Assembly: GCA_905182985.1 (NCBI GenBank)
Contig: CAJJDN010000014.1
Location: forward strand, 391,307 to 455,306
Direction of reading: 5' to 3'
DNA: 64,000 nucleotides
Origin: Paramecium sonneborni
Taxonomy: Eukaryota > Ciliophora > Oligohymenophorea > Peniculida > Parameciidae
The position numbers and the translations under genes were made by a program. Below are positions 25,198-38,187 of this stretch, in pieces. The notes beneath the pieces are model-generated. The model had not been told where the DNA came from and did no database searches. It saw nothing but the letters and a program-made list of their open reading frames with translations. Positions within the stretch are counted from its first letter, which is position 1. Every line of letters begins with the position of its first letter.

Positions 25198-26308
25198 ATG
25201 TTTTTGGGGAGAAAAATATTTAGAGCATTTTGCTCTTAAGCTTAATATAATATCCCAATTTTCACATCAAGTAGAGGTCCATCTGCTAATAAACATCTAG
25301 ATGATGTACTTTTAGATCAAATGATAAAAGGTTTTAAGAAAGCATACACAGACAGATTTTTGTTAGACTTTAAAAAAGTGATCATTAATAAAATATTTAA
25401 AGGTGGTTTTACCTGCAAAGAGAGTTAGATCATTAGATGATCATATAGTTGGATTATGGAAATAACATGAAGTAGCAGTTGTGATTGAAGGAAGAGATGA
25501 ATTTGAAGACATTGATATAGTTTTAGATTATTATTAAGTGGCAGCAGTTAAAAGAAGAATATGTGCAAATGTTGCTCCTATTTATATAAGAATACCTGGA
25601 CATAATGAAGATATTCGTTGCACTTTGGGAGAAATCATTAAAGATCCTAGTAACAATGATAAGTTTAATTGATAGAAAGTGGATGGCCTTTCAAAGTAAC
25701 TTTGAGAAGATACATAGTAGGCAGACCAAATCTATTATATGTTCCAATTGCTTTATTACCTAATAATTCTAATCCAGCATTAGTTAGAGGAACTGATTAT
25801 GATGTACATATTGAAGGAGTTTGGATAAACTCATATAATGCTACATATCCAACAAGATTCCTTGTTGATGTAAAAAACCTTAAGACATACAGACCTTATA
25901 AATTAGGAGATTTATAAAATACTTTTCCTTAAGGTGTTTTATTGCATGAAAGATATAAAAAAATGATTCATTGGAATGTTGTAACTTAAGCCAGAGATGA
26001 AGATGATGTAGCATTTCTATTCTTATTTTTAATAGAAATTCTTTGAAGAAGCAGAATTCTAAAGATCAAAGAAAGATGATGATTTATTAATCTATAGAAA
26101 ACCTGATGATGCAGGTGAGGAAACTATTGAAGGAGAAATGTTATATTAAAAAAAAAAAGTAACAGTAGAAAAGAAATAAAAAAAAAGAAGAGAAAAGTCA
26201 CTCAAAAAGAAAGTTAAATAAGCTAATCAAGAATTATAAAAAGAAGTGGCTGCAGCAAAAGAGGCTAAAGATGCTGCTGCTAAAGAAGCTGCAGCAGGTA
26301 AAAAATGA
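25198..26308 (+). CDS. Mitochondrial ribosomal protein bL25m-like
   Basis: 343 residues, introns of 25, 26 and 28 nt. The N-terminus MFLGRKIFRAFCSQAQYNI is a good mitochondrial presequence. The centre matches the two-domain shape of bL25: an RNA-binding part (RRICANVAPIYIRIPGH) and a beta domain with FLVDVKNLKTYRPYKLGDL and TFPQGVLLHERYKKMIH, equivalent to the VDVSxLxxGDxI/LPEGV pattern of bacterial L25/CTC proteins. The last 100 residues are a Lys- and Ala-rich extension (EKKQKKRREKSLKKK, KEAKDAAAKEAAAGKK), probably helical. It should sit in the large mitoribosomal subunit. The assignment is by pattern, and another mitoribosomal protein is possible. Confidence 0.62.
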
Positions 26309-26326
26309 TGAGTTTATAGTATATAT

Positions 26327-28169
26327 TCATTAAAATGATTATCGGTTCATAAACTTATCAAAATTATTCAAAATATCTATGTTTTCTTTGATAATTTGTT
26401 TAACAAATCCAATTAATATATCATATCTAACTAAAACTTATCTTTTTTATGGCAAATATGATCTTGTAGATTAAGGAAGACAGGAGAGACGTTTAGTATT
26501 AATTCTAAAACCTTATCCTTTAGGACCTTCACTATGAAATGAAGTAAATTATCTAGGAGAATAAGTTAAAGATTCTATTTTATCTAAACTATTTTTTTAT
26601 GATTTCTATATATATTGATTTTATCTCTTTGTGAATTATTCTTTTGTAACTCTTGCTTAAACTTAAGTTTAATCAGTCTCAATATAATTTATTAAAGGTT
26701 CCAAATATCTTCCATTTCCTATACCCCCAAAAACAGCTATTTTTGAACTAAGAAGTACTGAATTATGTGCGCATCTTGGTACATTAATACCTTCCATTGT
26801 TACTTCTTACCATAGATTTATTGAAGGATAAAATATAAAGCAATCATTTGATTCTAAAGATCCATTAATTATTTAATCTCTTTAACCTCCCAATATAACA
26901 ATGCCTTAAATTTTCTTAATAAATTCCATTGTATGATTATGACAAGGTGTTGGTGGTTTACCTGTAGTTTAAATAATTTCCCAAGCAATAGCTGTAGTAG
27001 TATTTGGATAAAAGATAAGTTTTTTGATTAAATTTGTAGAATTTCCATCTTAATTCTTACCTCCAAATGAATAAACATTTTCAACAGGAATAATATCAGT
27101 AGTATTTTCACTAAATTTAGAAGATTACGATATATTAATAATGGAATGACAACAAATAGGTGTTGATTTAACATCCCATTATTTCCATATCATTTTTTCT
27201 ATGTTATATAAAGCAGTATCATTTAATACTTATTCATTACTATTAATTCCTCCATAAATAAGCATCCATTTCCATCCATAAATACATGCTTTATGATGTC
27301 TTCTTGGTTCTATATAATCTCCTTAGATATTAACCTTCTCCCAAAATCTTGTACTAGCATTATAATCAAAAACAGTGTTAAAACATTCTCTAACTTTTAA
27401 TTTTGCATTGAATTTGCAAGCTCCACCAAAATATATAAAATGATTTCTCAAAGAAACTACTGTTAATTCTGCTCTACCAAATTTTGGCATTTCACCTTAA
27501 CTTTTAACTAAATGCCAATCCTAAAATCCTACTTAAATTATATAGTTACTTAAATCAAATCTTAACATTTAATCTCTTATTCCATCTCCTGCTATTCCTC
27601 CATATAAATATAAAGAATCTCCATATAATGCCATAGATCCACTTTCAGTAAATGAAGGTCTGAAACTTTTTGCACTTCTAAAAAATTCTTAAGTCTCTCC
27701 ATAAAATGTCATTTATGGAGGATGATCTACTTCAGCTTCTATTGTTGGTAAAGCCAAATTAGGCATTTAATATACTTTTTATAAAATATATTTATTACTT
27801 CTAGCTCCTTCCTTTAAATTTACTTTCTTTTTTGGAGAATGATCTCTTCTTTTTAATTTTTATACTACCCTAATTTTTAATTTTTTTTAAGTGCCTTAAT
27901 CTAAAGCATCTGATATAATTTCTTAATGTCTTTCTGTCATTTGGGATATTATTTATTCACGTTAAATTTTGTTATGGCTTAGTTACATCATCAGTCTTGT
28001 TCTTGGAGATGGTATTCGCAATATTGTTTTTGAGAATTCTTTACTAAATCTACTTTGTTATCAAGTACGCTTTAGGCATTTCTGTAAATGTCTTAAATAA
28101 TGCACTATGTGTCACTGGTGTATTGAGTAAGGTACGTTCAGATTATAGAATCTCTATTTATGGACTCAT
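26327..28169 (-). CDS. Kelch-repeat protein
   Basis: 607 residues with one very short, 19-nt intron near the N-terminus (about 28054-28072). After a basic 150-residue head (SPRTRLMMQLSHNKIQ, RRDHSPKKK), five or six Kelch repeats follow. They are recognisable by Gly-Gly pairs and spaced Trp/Tyr: MALYGDSLYLYGGIAGDG, HFIYFGGACKFN, WKWMLIYGGINSNE, NVYSFGGKNQDG, GIVILGGQRDQI and KIAVFGGIGNGRYLE. These form a beta-propeller used for protein binding. The tail ends NNFDKFMNRQSFQ. It lies between the bL25m gene (convergent, 18 bases between stops) and the third TmcB-like gene, whose stop is 42 bases upstream of this start. Partner unknown. Confidence 0.82.
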
Positions 28170-28211
28170 ACCTTAAGAAGAACATCGAAGATGCATTATA
28201 TTTTAATTAAA

Positions 28212-31200
28212 TCAATTAAGTTACTTTATAGAGTTCATTATGTAAGGCTCATTCAAAATGTTTTATGGTAATAGGCATAATCCATACTTTAAGAATCTAA
28301 ACTTAAAATAATTTATCTAGATCCATTTTATATAAATCATTATATACAGTACTATTATTATTGATCCAGTTATGCAATAATATAAATATATTGTACTTAG
28401 ATTTTCTTTAGCAAAGTTTTAATTACTATATTAAATAATATTTATGAAAATGTCTATTGTCTTTGTTGTGAAAAGAAAATGTTACAAAAATGCTGTATTA
28501 AATTCTTTCGAATTCATAAATTATTCGTTTTCATTAATATCACTTAAATGCTGTTATTAATTAATCTCATAATCAAAATATTATTTTATTATTGAACTTA
28601 TCTAACTAGCAATTCCCTTTATACCAGTTTCATAAAAATTAGAAATATCATCAGCTTAAGTAGGAGTTGAGTATAAATTAATAAAAGTTTAATTCACCTC
28701 TGAATATTAACAAAATGGTACTTCATTCAATAATTTCAAACAAATATCATATTTATATATGCTCTCTAAAGTATTTTTATCATTGTCACTTATTTATTTT
28801 GAAAGGGTTATTTATTCAAAAATACTAATTAAATTTGCATCAAAATTCACTTCACTTTCTTAAAATAATTAAAATAATTAATTATTTGCATCTTACAATT
28901 TTTCAATCATTTCCTAAGTAATAATACTTTACTGAATCAACTTTTTATAAATAGAAGGTAAAGATTTAGTTATTATACCAGATCCTATCAAAGCATCTAA
29001 ATTAGTTGAAAAAGTAATAAATTATAATGTCATTTTTTAAAAAGGGATCATTTATTAAATCTCTTTTCTAAATAAGATATACCCACAGATTATGAATACA
29101 ATTAAAGTGATATAAGTTAAAAATAGTATGATAAAAATAATCTTTCTACTCATTGATGTATCTTATATTCTTGTGTTTAGTACTATTGGTTGTCGATTTT
29201 AAACCTTAGTTGTTTATTAAGATCCTCTTTATGATCTTAAATCATTGTTTGATAAATTATTAAAGTCATAAGAAGAATAATTGATTTGTCTCCAATTATA
29301 GGAATTTTCTTTATTTTCTAAAATTTCTTTAATATTTTGTGATTTTAAGATTTATTATCTTGCTTCCTTCTCTTTTAATCTTCCTATCATTAATATAAGT
29401 TATCTTTAATAGATTTAACACTCTTTCCAAAAAAAAAATTGGATTATAATTTTAAAGAGAAGAACAATAATTATTGTAAGTGTTAACACTACAATTTTTA
29501 AACTTTAATTTTCTAAAGTATTGCCATATAGTTCTTCATATGATGATATTAATGTTTTACTCATATAAAAGATATTATATAAATTAATTCTTAAAGACAT
29601 TAATGTTGTAATGTGAATTTTATCAACTTCAAATTTTTGATTATAATAAAACAATTCTTTTATTGTTCTTTCTAAATTAATAATAAAGTAAGTATATCCT
29701 ACAATTTAACGTTCTTCTCCAACTGATCTATAATTAATATTTTCGAGTAATCCATTATTTTCTACCTCAATAAAAGAAGAGTATAATTTATTTAATTCTA
29801 AAAGTGTTGATTTTGAGATATTTTATAATTTTTATTCAGTTTGATTAAGTAGATAATTGCTAGAATCAACTATTTCTAATTTTTTTAAGACAAGTATCTA
29901 TTAGAGTGAGAATAGTTGGAAAAACTATCTATTAAAAATTAGAGGAGCATTGATATTTTTATTGCTTTAAACAATTTAATTAGTACTATCTTATATGATT
30001 TTCAGACTTGCAATTATATAAATTAATTTAAGACTTATTATTAATAAGCTAAGAACCATAATAACTTTTAATGGTTTTATTATATGATTAGAATTAATAA
30101 ATAGATGACATTCTTTGTTAATATTAGATTTTGATGAATCTAAAGATGTTTTAGATCCTTCTGATTATTAATTTTCATCTATACTAGAATCTTATTATTT
30201 TAGAGAAAAATTTTCATGATCTAATAAATCTTCATGATGATGAATTTATGCAAAAGATTAAATAAATTATTCAGATGATTAATCTAATCTTTTAGAATCA
30301 TCTCTAAAAGAATCAATTTTGAATCGTGAAGATGTTTTTGGAATATAATTTTAATTTAATTTCATTACACTTACTTTTCTTCTTTTTGATAACAATTATT
30401 CTTTGCTTCTAAAATCAATAATTTCCATAAGAAAAAAAGATTTATGTAAAGATTCTGGACCTATAATTTTATAAGTCAGAATAAATTTAATAGCATATGT
30501 AGCTTCTCCACCTTCATTAATCTTTTTCATAACTTCTTCTACTTGCTTTTAATAAGTTATAGTTAAAATTTATAGTTCTTATTTTTATGTTGTTTTATGA
30601 ATAGTTTTATTGAATGAACTCTAACATTCAGATTAAAGTCCACTTGTTTTTGATTTCTAAAAATGTTAACTACCTCTATGTTCAAATTATAAATGTTTAT
30701 AAGGAGAAGTTTAACTTAAAACTTTTTGATATTTATTTATATAATCTGATATATTGAATCTTGTAATTAAAGTAGTTTAATCTTCAATTTCAAGATTATG
30801 ATAACTTTTATTAGTTATTTTATGATTTCCAAAGATTTTTAAGATCTCAGGAAAAAAGAAAAATATATAACATTGATTCAAAGTTTAAACTGCATGTGTA
30901 GCTTCTTAATCTATACCTTAAATCATTAAATGATAAATAGATTCAGTAGCACTTAAGATTTTACCACTTGAATCAAAAACTATAAATTCAGAACCTTCCT
31001 TTACTTTTGATATACATCCTGTAATAACATAATCATCTTCATAACTAAAATTATTATCTAATTTCAATTATTTAGCTTGAAGTAAACCATCTTATTAAAT
31101 AGTAGTAATTGTTATGAACTACCGAAATAATTATGATTATGCACTTTCTAAATATAATTCCAACATATGATTATGTACATCAATTAAAAATGGAGGCATT

Positions 31201-33092
31201 AAATCATTTATATGTGATATCAAATGATAATCATCACATGAAAAACCAAAATGTTTAGCTAATTATTTTTTATTTGAATTTAAAATCTTTCCTTTATTCT
31301 TCACCATACTTATTGTTAATAAACATACTTTATCCTCTAAAAGTGTTGCATTACATATTGTATCAAGAGGAAGATTACTTTCATTTCCACATATTGTTAC
31401 AATCTATTATTCATATATTGATGCTTGCTCTAAATTGTTTAGTATCAAAGCATACAATAAAGACATAAGTTTTAATTGAATTACATTTTTTTACTCAAAT
31501 CTCTTTTAGTTTAAGCTTTAATGAAAATCTATACAAAATTAACTCATTATTTTTTATAAATTCTTTCCATATTGGCTCACTATTTCAATTAATTCTCCAA
31601 TATTCTCAACTCCCTTTATTTATTATAACCAAATCTTTATTTTTAAATCTAAAAGTAAAATATATTTTTTTAAATATTCCTCTTCTAAATGAAAACTTTA
31701 AATAATCTCTTTAATTTCTATTGATTATGAGTAAGTTTAATTAATTTTTACAGTTGAATGAGATTATTTGTCCTCTATTCTTTCTCTTAATTTAGTTGTT
31801 AATTAATTTCTTATGAACTTGTAATAAATTGAGAAACGTTTTTTTCGAAATTCAAATTTTTTAACTTCTACATAAGCTATCAAAGGTTAATTCATAGTAT
31901 TTGATAAAAAATTAACATACAATATCATTAAATTTTCAGATTCTTTTGATTTTTTATTTTTTCTAAATTTATTTAAAATTAAACATTAAATAATTTTTGG
32001 AATTGAATAATTTTAACTTATTTAACAATGTTTGCAATTAAAATGATGCATGCTAACAATTTAAAATTATTATATTATCAATTCAGTTGAATTTTTGTTT
32101 TATTCAATTTGAGACATAAAATCATATAATCCTTCAATAAAAATAATTAATGGATAGTTATAAGACTGATAAATTAAAATATCTTATTGTTTTCTTGAAT
32201 TAATGATACTCATAATAACAAAAACTAAGGGAATTAAAAATAAAATGTAAAAGGATAACATTTCATTTTCTTTGTCAGGTGAAAAAATATAGCATATAAA
32301 CTATATAAATGTAGTTAATTTTAAACAACTTATAATAATTGTTAATTACCTATTAATAGTGGGTTGAAAAATTGTTTCAATATAAAACTCAATTAAACAA
32401 ATAAAAAAAACTGCTAAACCTAAACATAATTTAAGCAGATTTGTAGCATACGAGGATTCAAATGAAATTATTATGATAGAAATTTTAAGTATAAATCTTA
32501 AAATTGTGAAATAAGTAAATTTAGGAAATATTTTAGTATCTGAAATGATATTTTAGGCTCTTAAAAAATAAACTCTAAAGAATGCAATTATTGAGATAAT
32601 AATGATAGCAAAGACACAAAAGGGTGCAACATATGCAATTTTAAATGATTAAAATGCAACTTTCTTATTATTGTAACTTAGCAATCCAATTAAAAGATAT
32701 AATTCTGGAATTGCTGTAATTTATTAGAAGAATAAAATTTCATAAAATATCAGTTTCAATCCATACTTACTAATTATTTTAGAGGTAGAGTTTTCAATTA
32801 TACAAAATACAGCAAGAGTTATTTATTTTAGTAATAATAGTATGAGACACAAAATAATTAAAGCAAAGTTATGAGCATAAGGTATAATAAGGATTGATTT
32901 TAAGATATTTGTTGTAAATATCAGAGAAGGTTCCTAAATTTGGTTATATGTTGGTTGAATTATAGCTAAAACTTAAAAGTATTTAATAGCTATTATGAAT
33001 GTAGTAAATTAATCAGAAATCTTGAAGGGAAGGCTTTAATGTGATAATTTCTAAATTAAATTATTCATAATTAAATAATTGAACAAAATCAT
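28212..33092 (-). CDS. TmcB-like PAS-domain multi-spanning membrane protein (copy N, intronless)
   Basis: 1626 residues in a single open frame of 4881 bases, unusual among its intron-bearing relatives here. The N-terminus MILFNYLIMNNLIQKL (an internal ATG at 33068 is an alternative start) leads into about ten hydrophobic segments (bases 33000-32150). A conserved Cys/His block follows (MHHFNCKHC), then long polar stretches. The PAS-like region lies near bases 31300-30850 (SKVKEGSEFIVFDSSGKILS, then LKIFGNHKIT), followed by pairs of membrane helices near 30050, 29450 and 29080. The C-terminal helix and tail LYIMIYIKWIQINYFK and LLPQNILNEPYIMNSI match the family end. It is on the strand opposite to copies A and B. 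Function unknown; sensing at a membrane is inference from the PAS fold. Confidence 0.82.
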
Positions 33093-33226
33093 ACAACAAT
33101 TCTAGTATTAATTTGAGAGAAATATATACATAATTGTAATATATAATTGCATTAAAAATGGAATATTAATTTATCGTTTATAACTACTATTTAATGTATT
33201 AATAATCTCCTGAAAAACTTAAATAG

Positions 33227-34352
33227 ATGTAGAGTTATGGAAGAAATATGGATGACATGACTTGCATAATTGACTGTGGTTATTTGGGTTCTCTTTTTCT
33301 GGGAAATATAGAAAGTGCAAGTAAAATGATTAAATATATAAGGTGATATTGGACAACTAAAGAAACATAAAATAACATCTATTTTATCAATTTGTGTTAC
33401 TAAAATACCTTTTACTGTTAGTTCACAAATGAAATAATATTAACATATTATTTTGGAAGATAGTGAGAATGAGAATATTTATCGATATTTTAATTCTTCT
33501 TTTGAATTTATTGAAAAAGGAAGACAATCAGGAAATGTTTTAGTTCATTGTATGGCTGGTATATCTAGAAGTGCCGCATTAATTGCTGCTTATTTGATGA
33601 AAAAACATAAAATGACATCTAAAGAAGCTTTACAATAATTGGAAAGAAAAAGATGGTAAGTTTATCCTAATGATGGTTTTGTAAAATAGTTACTTCAATA
33701 TGAAAAAGAATTAAATTATTAATAATAAGATTTATCAAATGACTGGATTGGAAAAATAATGTAAAAATAATAAAATTTAATTAAAGTAAAACAAGCACAT
33801 CTGATACCATAGTCAACAATATAAGTAAACATCATCACAGAGAATCTAGTACTAATGAGTATTAGAAAATTAGAAAGAAGTATATTGATGATTAAAAACC
33901 GATTAATTAATAACAGAAATCTACAGAATATTAATTATAATAATAAAGGAAAACTCAATTTGAATTATTAAATAATGGAATCGATATTCAAATTAAAAGA
34001 TTATAATAATTTTCTGATGGTAAAAGATTGATGAGTGCTAAAGAGTCTAAATAAAATTTTAATTTTCAAAATCAAGATAAAAAAAGAGCCTTGATGGATG
34101 CAAGTAATCTATAAATTTATATATATATAAGTAAACAATTTTAGCAAAAATTAAACAGTTAATAAAGATATATATTATGAGACAACTATGTATGTACCTA
34201 AAAAACTTGAATTTTCAAGCAAATTTTAACCTGCTACAACTAGAAATTAAGTTTCAAGCAATAATGAATTCACATTTACAATTAATTAGTAATAAAAATT
34301 AGAAACTTTGCTTAATTAGTTTAGCTAAAAAACTAAATAGTAATACAAATGA
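33227..34352 (+). CDS. Dual-specificity protein phosphatase
   Basis: 349 residues, introns of 22, 26 and 28 nt. Residues 15-150 are a DUSP domain: YLGSLFLGNIESAS, then KITSILSICVTKIP, and the catalytic signature VHCMAGISRSAALIAAYLM (HCxxGxxRS with Cys nucleophile, Arg and Ser), then ALQQLERKRWQVYPNDGF. This is the atypical, MAPK-phosphatase-like branch and should act on phospho-Tyr/Thr. The C-terminal 190 residues are Q/N/S-rich and look disordered. I used ATG 33227; the in-frame ATG 33248 (MDDMTCIIDCGY) is equally good. The gene ends 19 bases before the stop of the convergent CDPK. Confidence 0.9.
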
Positions 34353-34370
34353 GTATCTTAATGCAATATA

Positions 34371-36066
34371 TCATTCTTATTCATTAGCATTTTTTATTAA
34401 CATTTCTGTAAATTCTTGAAAGTTTACAATACCATCTCCATTTAGATCTAATTCATTAAAGACATTATTCCATTCAACTTCACTTAATTAAGCACCTCCC
34501 ATTATTTCTTGTAATTCTTATTTACTTATTGATCCATTTCCATCTTTATCAAATAGTCTAAATGCTTTTTCTAATTTATTTTAAGCCATTAATTATTCTT
34601 TTTTTGCAAAGGCAACTATAAATTCAGTATAATCTATTTAGTTTGATCCATTAACATCAGCTTGTTAAAATAAATTTTCAACTATTTCTTGACACTTAAC
34701 TTCATCATCATAAATTTCTCTATAACATTTCAATAGTTCTTCTCTACTTAAAGTACCATCTTTGTTAACATCAATTTTTTTAAATTATGTTTAAATTTTC
34801 TTTTTTTCTGAATTTGACATAACTTAAGTTGTAATTAATTACATTATAGCTGCTTTTAATTTACTTTAACTCTTTTATAAAATATAAAATTTACATGAAA
34901 TTTAGCAAGTTTTTCTAAAGATTTTGAATTAATTTTTTTATCTTTTTGATTAATAATCATCCAATCATCTCTTAAAGCTTCAGAAGCAGAAATTCGTTTT
35001 TCAGGATCAATAATTAACATTTTCTTAATTAGATTTTTTGCATCAATAGAAATATCTCCCCATTCAGGTTCTAAAAATTTAAATTAATCTTTTTACCATC
35101 AAATGAAAATATTCCACTTTAAATTTTTTAATATAATTCCTATTAATTTTATCCATTAAATGGAGGATAACCACATAACATTATAAATAGAATAACTCCA
35201 CAAGACCAAACATCACATTTTTAATCATATCTTTTGTTAATCACTTCAGGTGCTATATAATATGGCTATTTATTATAATTATATATATATATAAATATAC
35301 AGTTCCTATTCTTTGAGATAATTTGCTTGAATCATAAATTTGTTTAGCTGTTCCAAAGTCTATAATTTTTAAACTAGAATGTGCTTTCTTGGATTCAAAT
35401 ATAATATTTTCAGGTTTAAGATCTCTATTTTTATTAGTATAATAAATTTACCTATGTACAATATTACGAATATGACAATAATTGACTGCTTCTAAGATTT
35501 TTCTCATATATCCTGCAGCAATAGTTTCATTGAAATGATCTATCTCATTAATTTTCTCAAATAATTCTCCTCCACTCAAATATCTTTCGATCTATTGAAA
35601 TTATATTGCTACTCTGTGATAATATAATAAAAAGATTCATCTTCGTACAATTCATATATATTTACAATATTTGGATGATCCAATTCTTTTAATATTGATA
35701 CTTCCTATATCATATTATCTTTCTATTCAATTATTATTTTATCCTTTCTAATCTATTTCATTGCTCTTTAAAACCCTGTTCCTTTTTAAGTCACTAAACT
35801 AACTTTACCATAAGTTCCTTTTTAAATAAACTAATTTTCATACCCTCTCCTAAAACTTAATCAATTTTGTAAGAATTCAATAGATCCCCTTTTTTTAATG
35901 TAACAAATATAGATGGATCAACTTTGAAATCTGTTATTTACTTTACGAACCTAGATTATTTTGAAGACCCTGGATTCTCATTATTTGAAGTAGTTCTTGT
36001 TTAATCTTTTGTTTCGATAGTTAGCTTAGACATTTTCTTATTCCCTTATCCTCCACATATTCCCAT
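34371..36066 (-). CDS. Calcium-dependent protein kinase (CDPK)
   Basis: 509 residues, seven exons. MGICGG at the start is a classic N-myristoylation site with a nearby Cys for palmitoylation, so membrane attachment is likely. The kinase domain holds [54 protein letters not shown] and APEVI. The junction segment (SKLKAAIMQLITTQVM) is autoinhibitory in this family. Four EF hands follow with intact calcium loops: DVNKDGTLSREE, DVNGSNQIDYTE, DKDGNGSISKQE, DLNGDGIVNFQE. It should phosphorylate targets in response to calcium. One intron (29 nt) ends ...GAAAG in front of the YLSGG motif; another of about 35 nt is at the upper length limit here. Stop faces the phosphatase gene, 18 bases away. Confidence 0.93.
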
Positions 36067-36677
36067 TAACAACACTCTATATTTAATTAAATTATAATTA
36101 TATTATATTTACCTAAACGATTATTTTTCAATTCAATTTTAGAATTTATTTACTAAAATAGGATTTAATGAGGTAAAGAAAAAATTCTTGCTTTTTAACT
36201 TTCTTTATTATTAATATCATATTTACCGTTTCTATTTAATTAATTGCATATTATTAGTAATCAGGACAATATTAATGACCTCAAAAATATTTTATTGAAA
36301 GCCAAGACATTTTTCAAGTTTAATAATTTTATTTGCTTTAAAATCATCATAAATTCAGTAAAATTAGAATAATGAAAGATTTAATTTTATAGATAAATAA
36401 TTAAACTTTGATAACATAACAAATTAAGAATAAAAAAATTACAAACTCTATTTTATTTAATTTTTATTAGAAATGAAATGCTTATAAATTTTTTTATTTT
36501 TTTGAGTAAATAAAACCTTTTTATTCATTTTTTCTCAAAAATTTGCTATCAATGTGAAGTTTCAATTCACCTTTGCCTTTATGATTTTTAACCATAAATT
36601 ATTAATTTTTAAAATAAACTCCGCAGTTTAGCAAAATAATCTAAATTTATTATCTTCATATAAAATTTGGTATACCA
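36067..36677. other. Intergenic
   Basis: A+T-rich, no frame above about 60 codons that I would support and no RNA gene seen. Part of an unusually long gene-poor stretch (36.07-37.52 kb). Confidence 0.5.
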
Positions 36678-37144
36678 TCATTAATTTATATTGATAAATA
36701 AAAATACTACATAAAATAGCTAAATATTTATTTCCAAGCTTATAAAAGGATTTTGTAAATTTATACTAAAAATTTTTGAAAATAAAATACTTTTAATTGT
36801 ATTTTCAAAATATAAATTATAAGGTTTTACATTCAAAATCGATTTTTATAAATTATTGATTGTAGAACAGAGTATTTGTAATTTTTTAATTTCAAATCTT
36901 GAAAAATTTACTATTTTTGACATTTTTTCGTTTATTTTTTATCTTCTTGGCTACGATCTGTTTTCTTCACTATTCTCTTCTAAACTTTACAGCTAATTTT
37001 ATGGATAAAACTTACAAACAGATGTGTCAATTTATTTATTTAGTGAATGATAAGATTATTTTTTTATTTTTTTAAAATACATCTTATCAATATTAAATTA
37101 TAAATTCTTAAGATATTTAAAAATTTTTAGATCTTAAATATCAT
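36678..37144 (-). CDS. Possible hypothetical protein, 147 aa
   Basis: A low-confidence model. ATG at 37144 (MIFKIQKFLNILRIYN), one well-formed 23-nt intron (GTAAGTTTTA...AATTAG) and a second exon containing QSLEENSEENRSQPRRQK and KIVNFSRFEIKKLQILC, ending at TGA 36678-36680. The spliced length is 148 codons. Without the intron, the second frame can also start at 37082. Composition is plausible and the intron is canonical, but no family is recognisable and chance open frames of this size occur in such DNA. Confidence 0.32.
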
Positions 37145-37522
37145 TTAATCATGCCTCTAATTTAGTATTAAATTATTTTAAAAGTTATAGAATTCGAATT
37201 AGGAAGGCTTAAGCTATAAGTTAGAAGCAATCTCCTTTCAAAATTTTTATTATATTCAATCTTTACTTATCTATAATAAAACTTTAAATTTTTAAATTTA
37301 CAAGATTAAAATACTATCTGAAATTGTAAATTTATATATTAGTATTTACATAGCTCATTTTGATCATTTGATATTATTTTCAACCTCAAGTATGTTTGAT
37401 CTCTCATCAATTTAATTAATAATTAAATTGATTCAAGTTCAATATTTCTTAACTAAGATTTTTTTTAATCTTTTTAGATCTTTAACATTATTTAAAATTT
37501 AATTAATTAAAAGTAGATAGTA
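37145..37522. other. Intergenic
   Basis: No supported gene, RNA or repeat. A+T-rich spacer 3' of the coiled-coil gene. Confidence 0.5.
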
Positions 37523-38187
37523 TCAATTATAAAAAGAGGATTTCTTGGTGTGCTACTTTGTTGGTTAACGATAGAATGATTGACTTCGAGGTTTATCTAA
37601 TAATTGAAGTACTTCTCTCATAAATATTTTATTTTATTAATTATATTCTTCTTAGGTTTATTCAATTTTTTTGAATAAATGTACTAATGGTTTTTCTTTT
37701 TCAAATTTATATTTGAAATCTTTGAGTTCGTAATGCAATCTTTCTGTTTTAATTTTTTCATCTTCAATCTCTGTTTTTAAATTTTTAATATTAACTTATG
37801 TATTTTGAGAAAGCAATGAACGATATGAACTAATTTCATTTTATTGTTTCATAATCTTCTTATATTAGAAAATCATACAATTTATTATTTTTCTAAAAGC
37901 ATGCTTTTCTATTATTCAAGAGTTTTTTCCATAAATTCTATTGTTGACATCAACTTGGCATTTAGCTTTTTTAAGGAATCAATTTTTTCTTAGTAAACTT
38001 TTTCAATATCCTAAATTTCTTTAATTATTGAACTATTTTAATATTGAATAGGATCTTAATTCTCTTTAAAATTTGAAATAATCTCGGAGGATTTCATAAA
38101 AGATGAAATTTTGGAAGGCCTATCAGTATGGAGATCATAATGAGAAAATGGCTTCTTATGAAATCGTTATTGTTAATTAAAATTCAT
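37523..38187 (-). CDS. Coiled-coil protein, 214 aa
   Basis: Two exons with a 20-nt intron (GTATGATTTTCTAATATAAG) give exactly 215 codons. The head MNFNQQQRFHKKPFSHYD is followed by an almost continuous coiled coil: IQDIEKVYQEKIDSLKKLN, then KLMSTIEFMEKTLEQQKS, then NIKNLKTEIEDEKIKTERL. It ends with a basic, polar tail (DKPRSQSFYRQP). No family recognised. Similar proteins in ciliates are often basal-body or cortex components, but that is inference. Confidence 0.7.
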
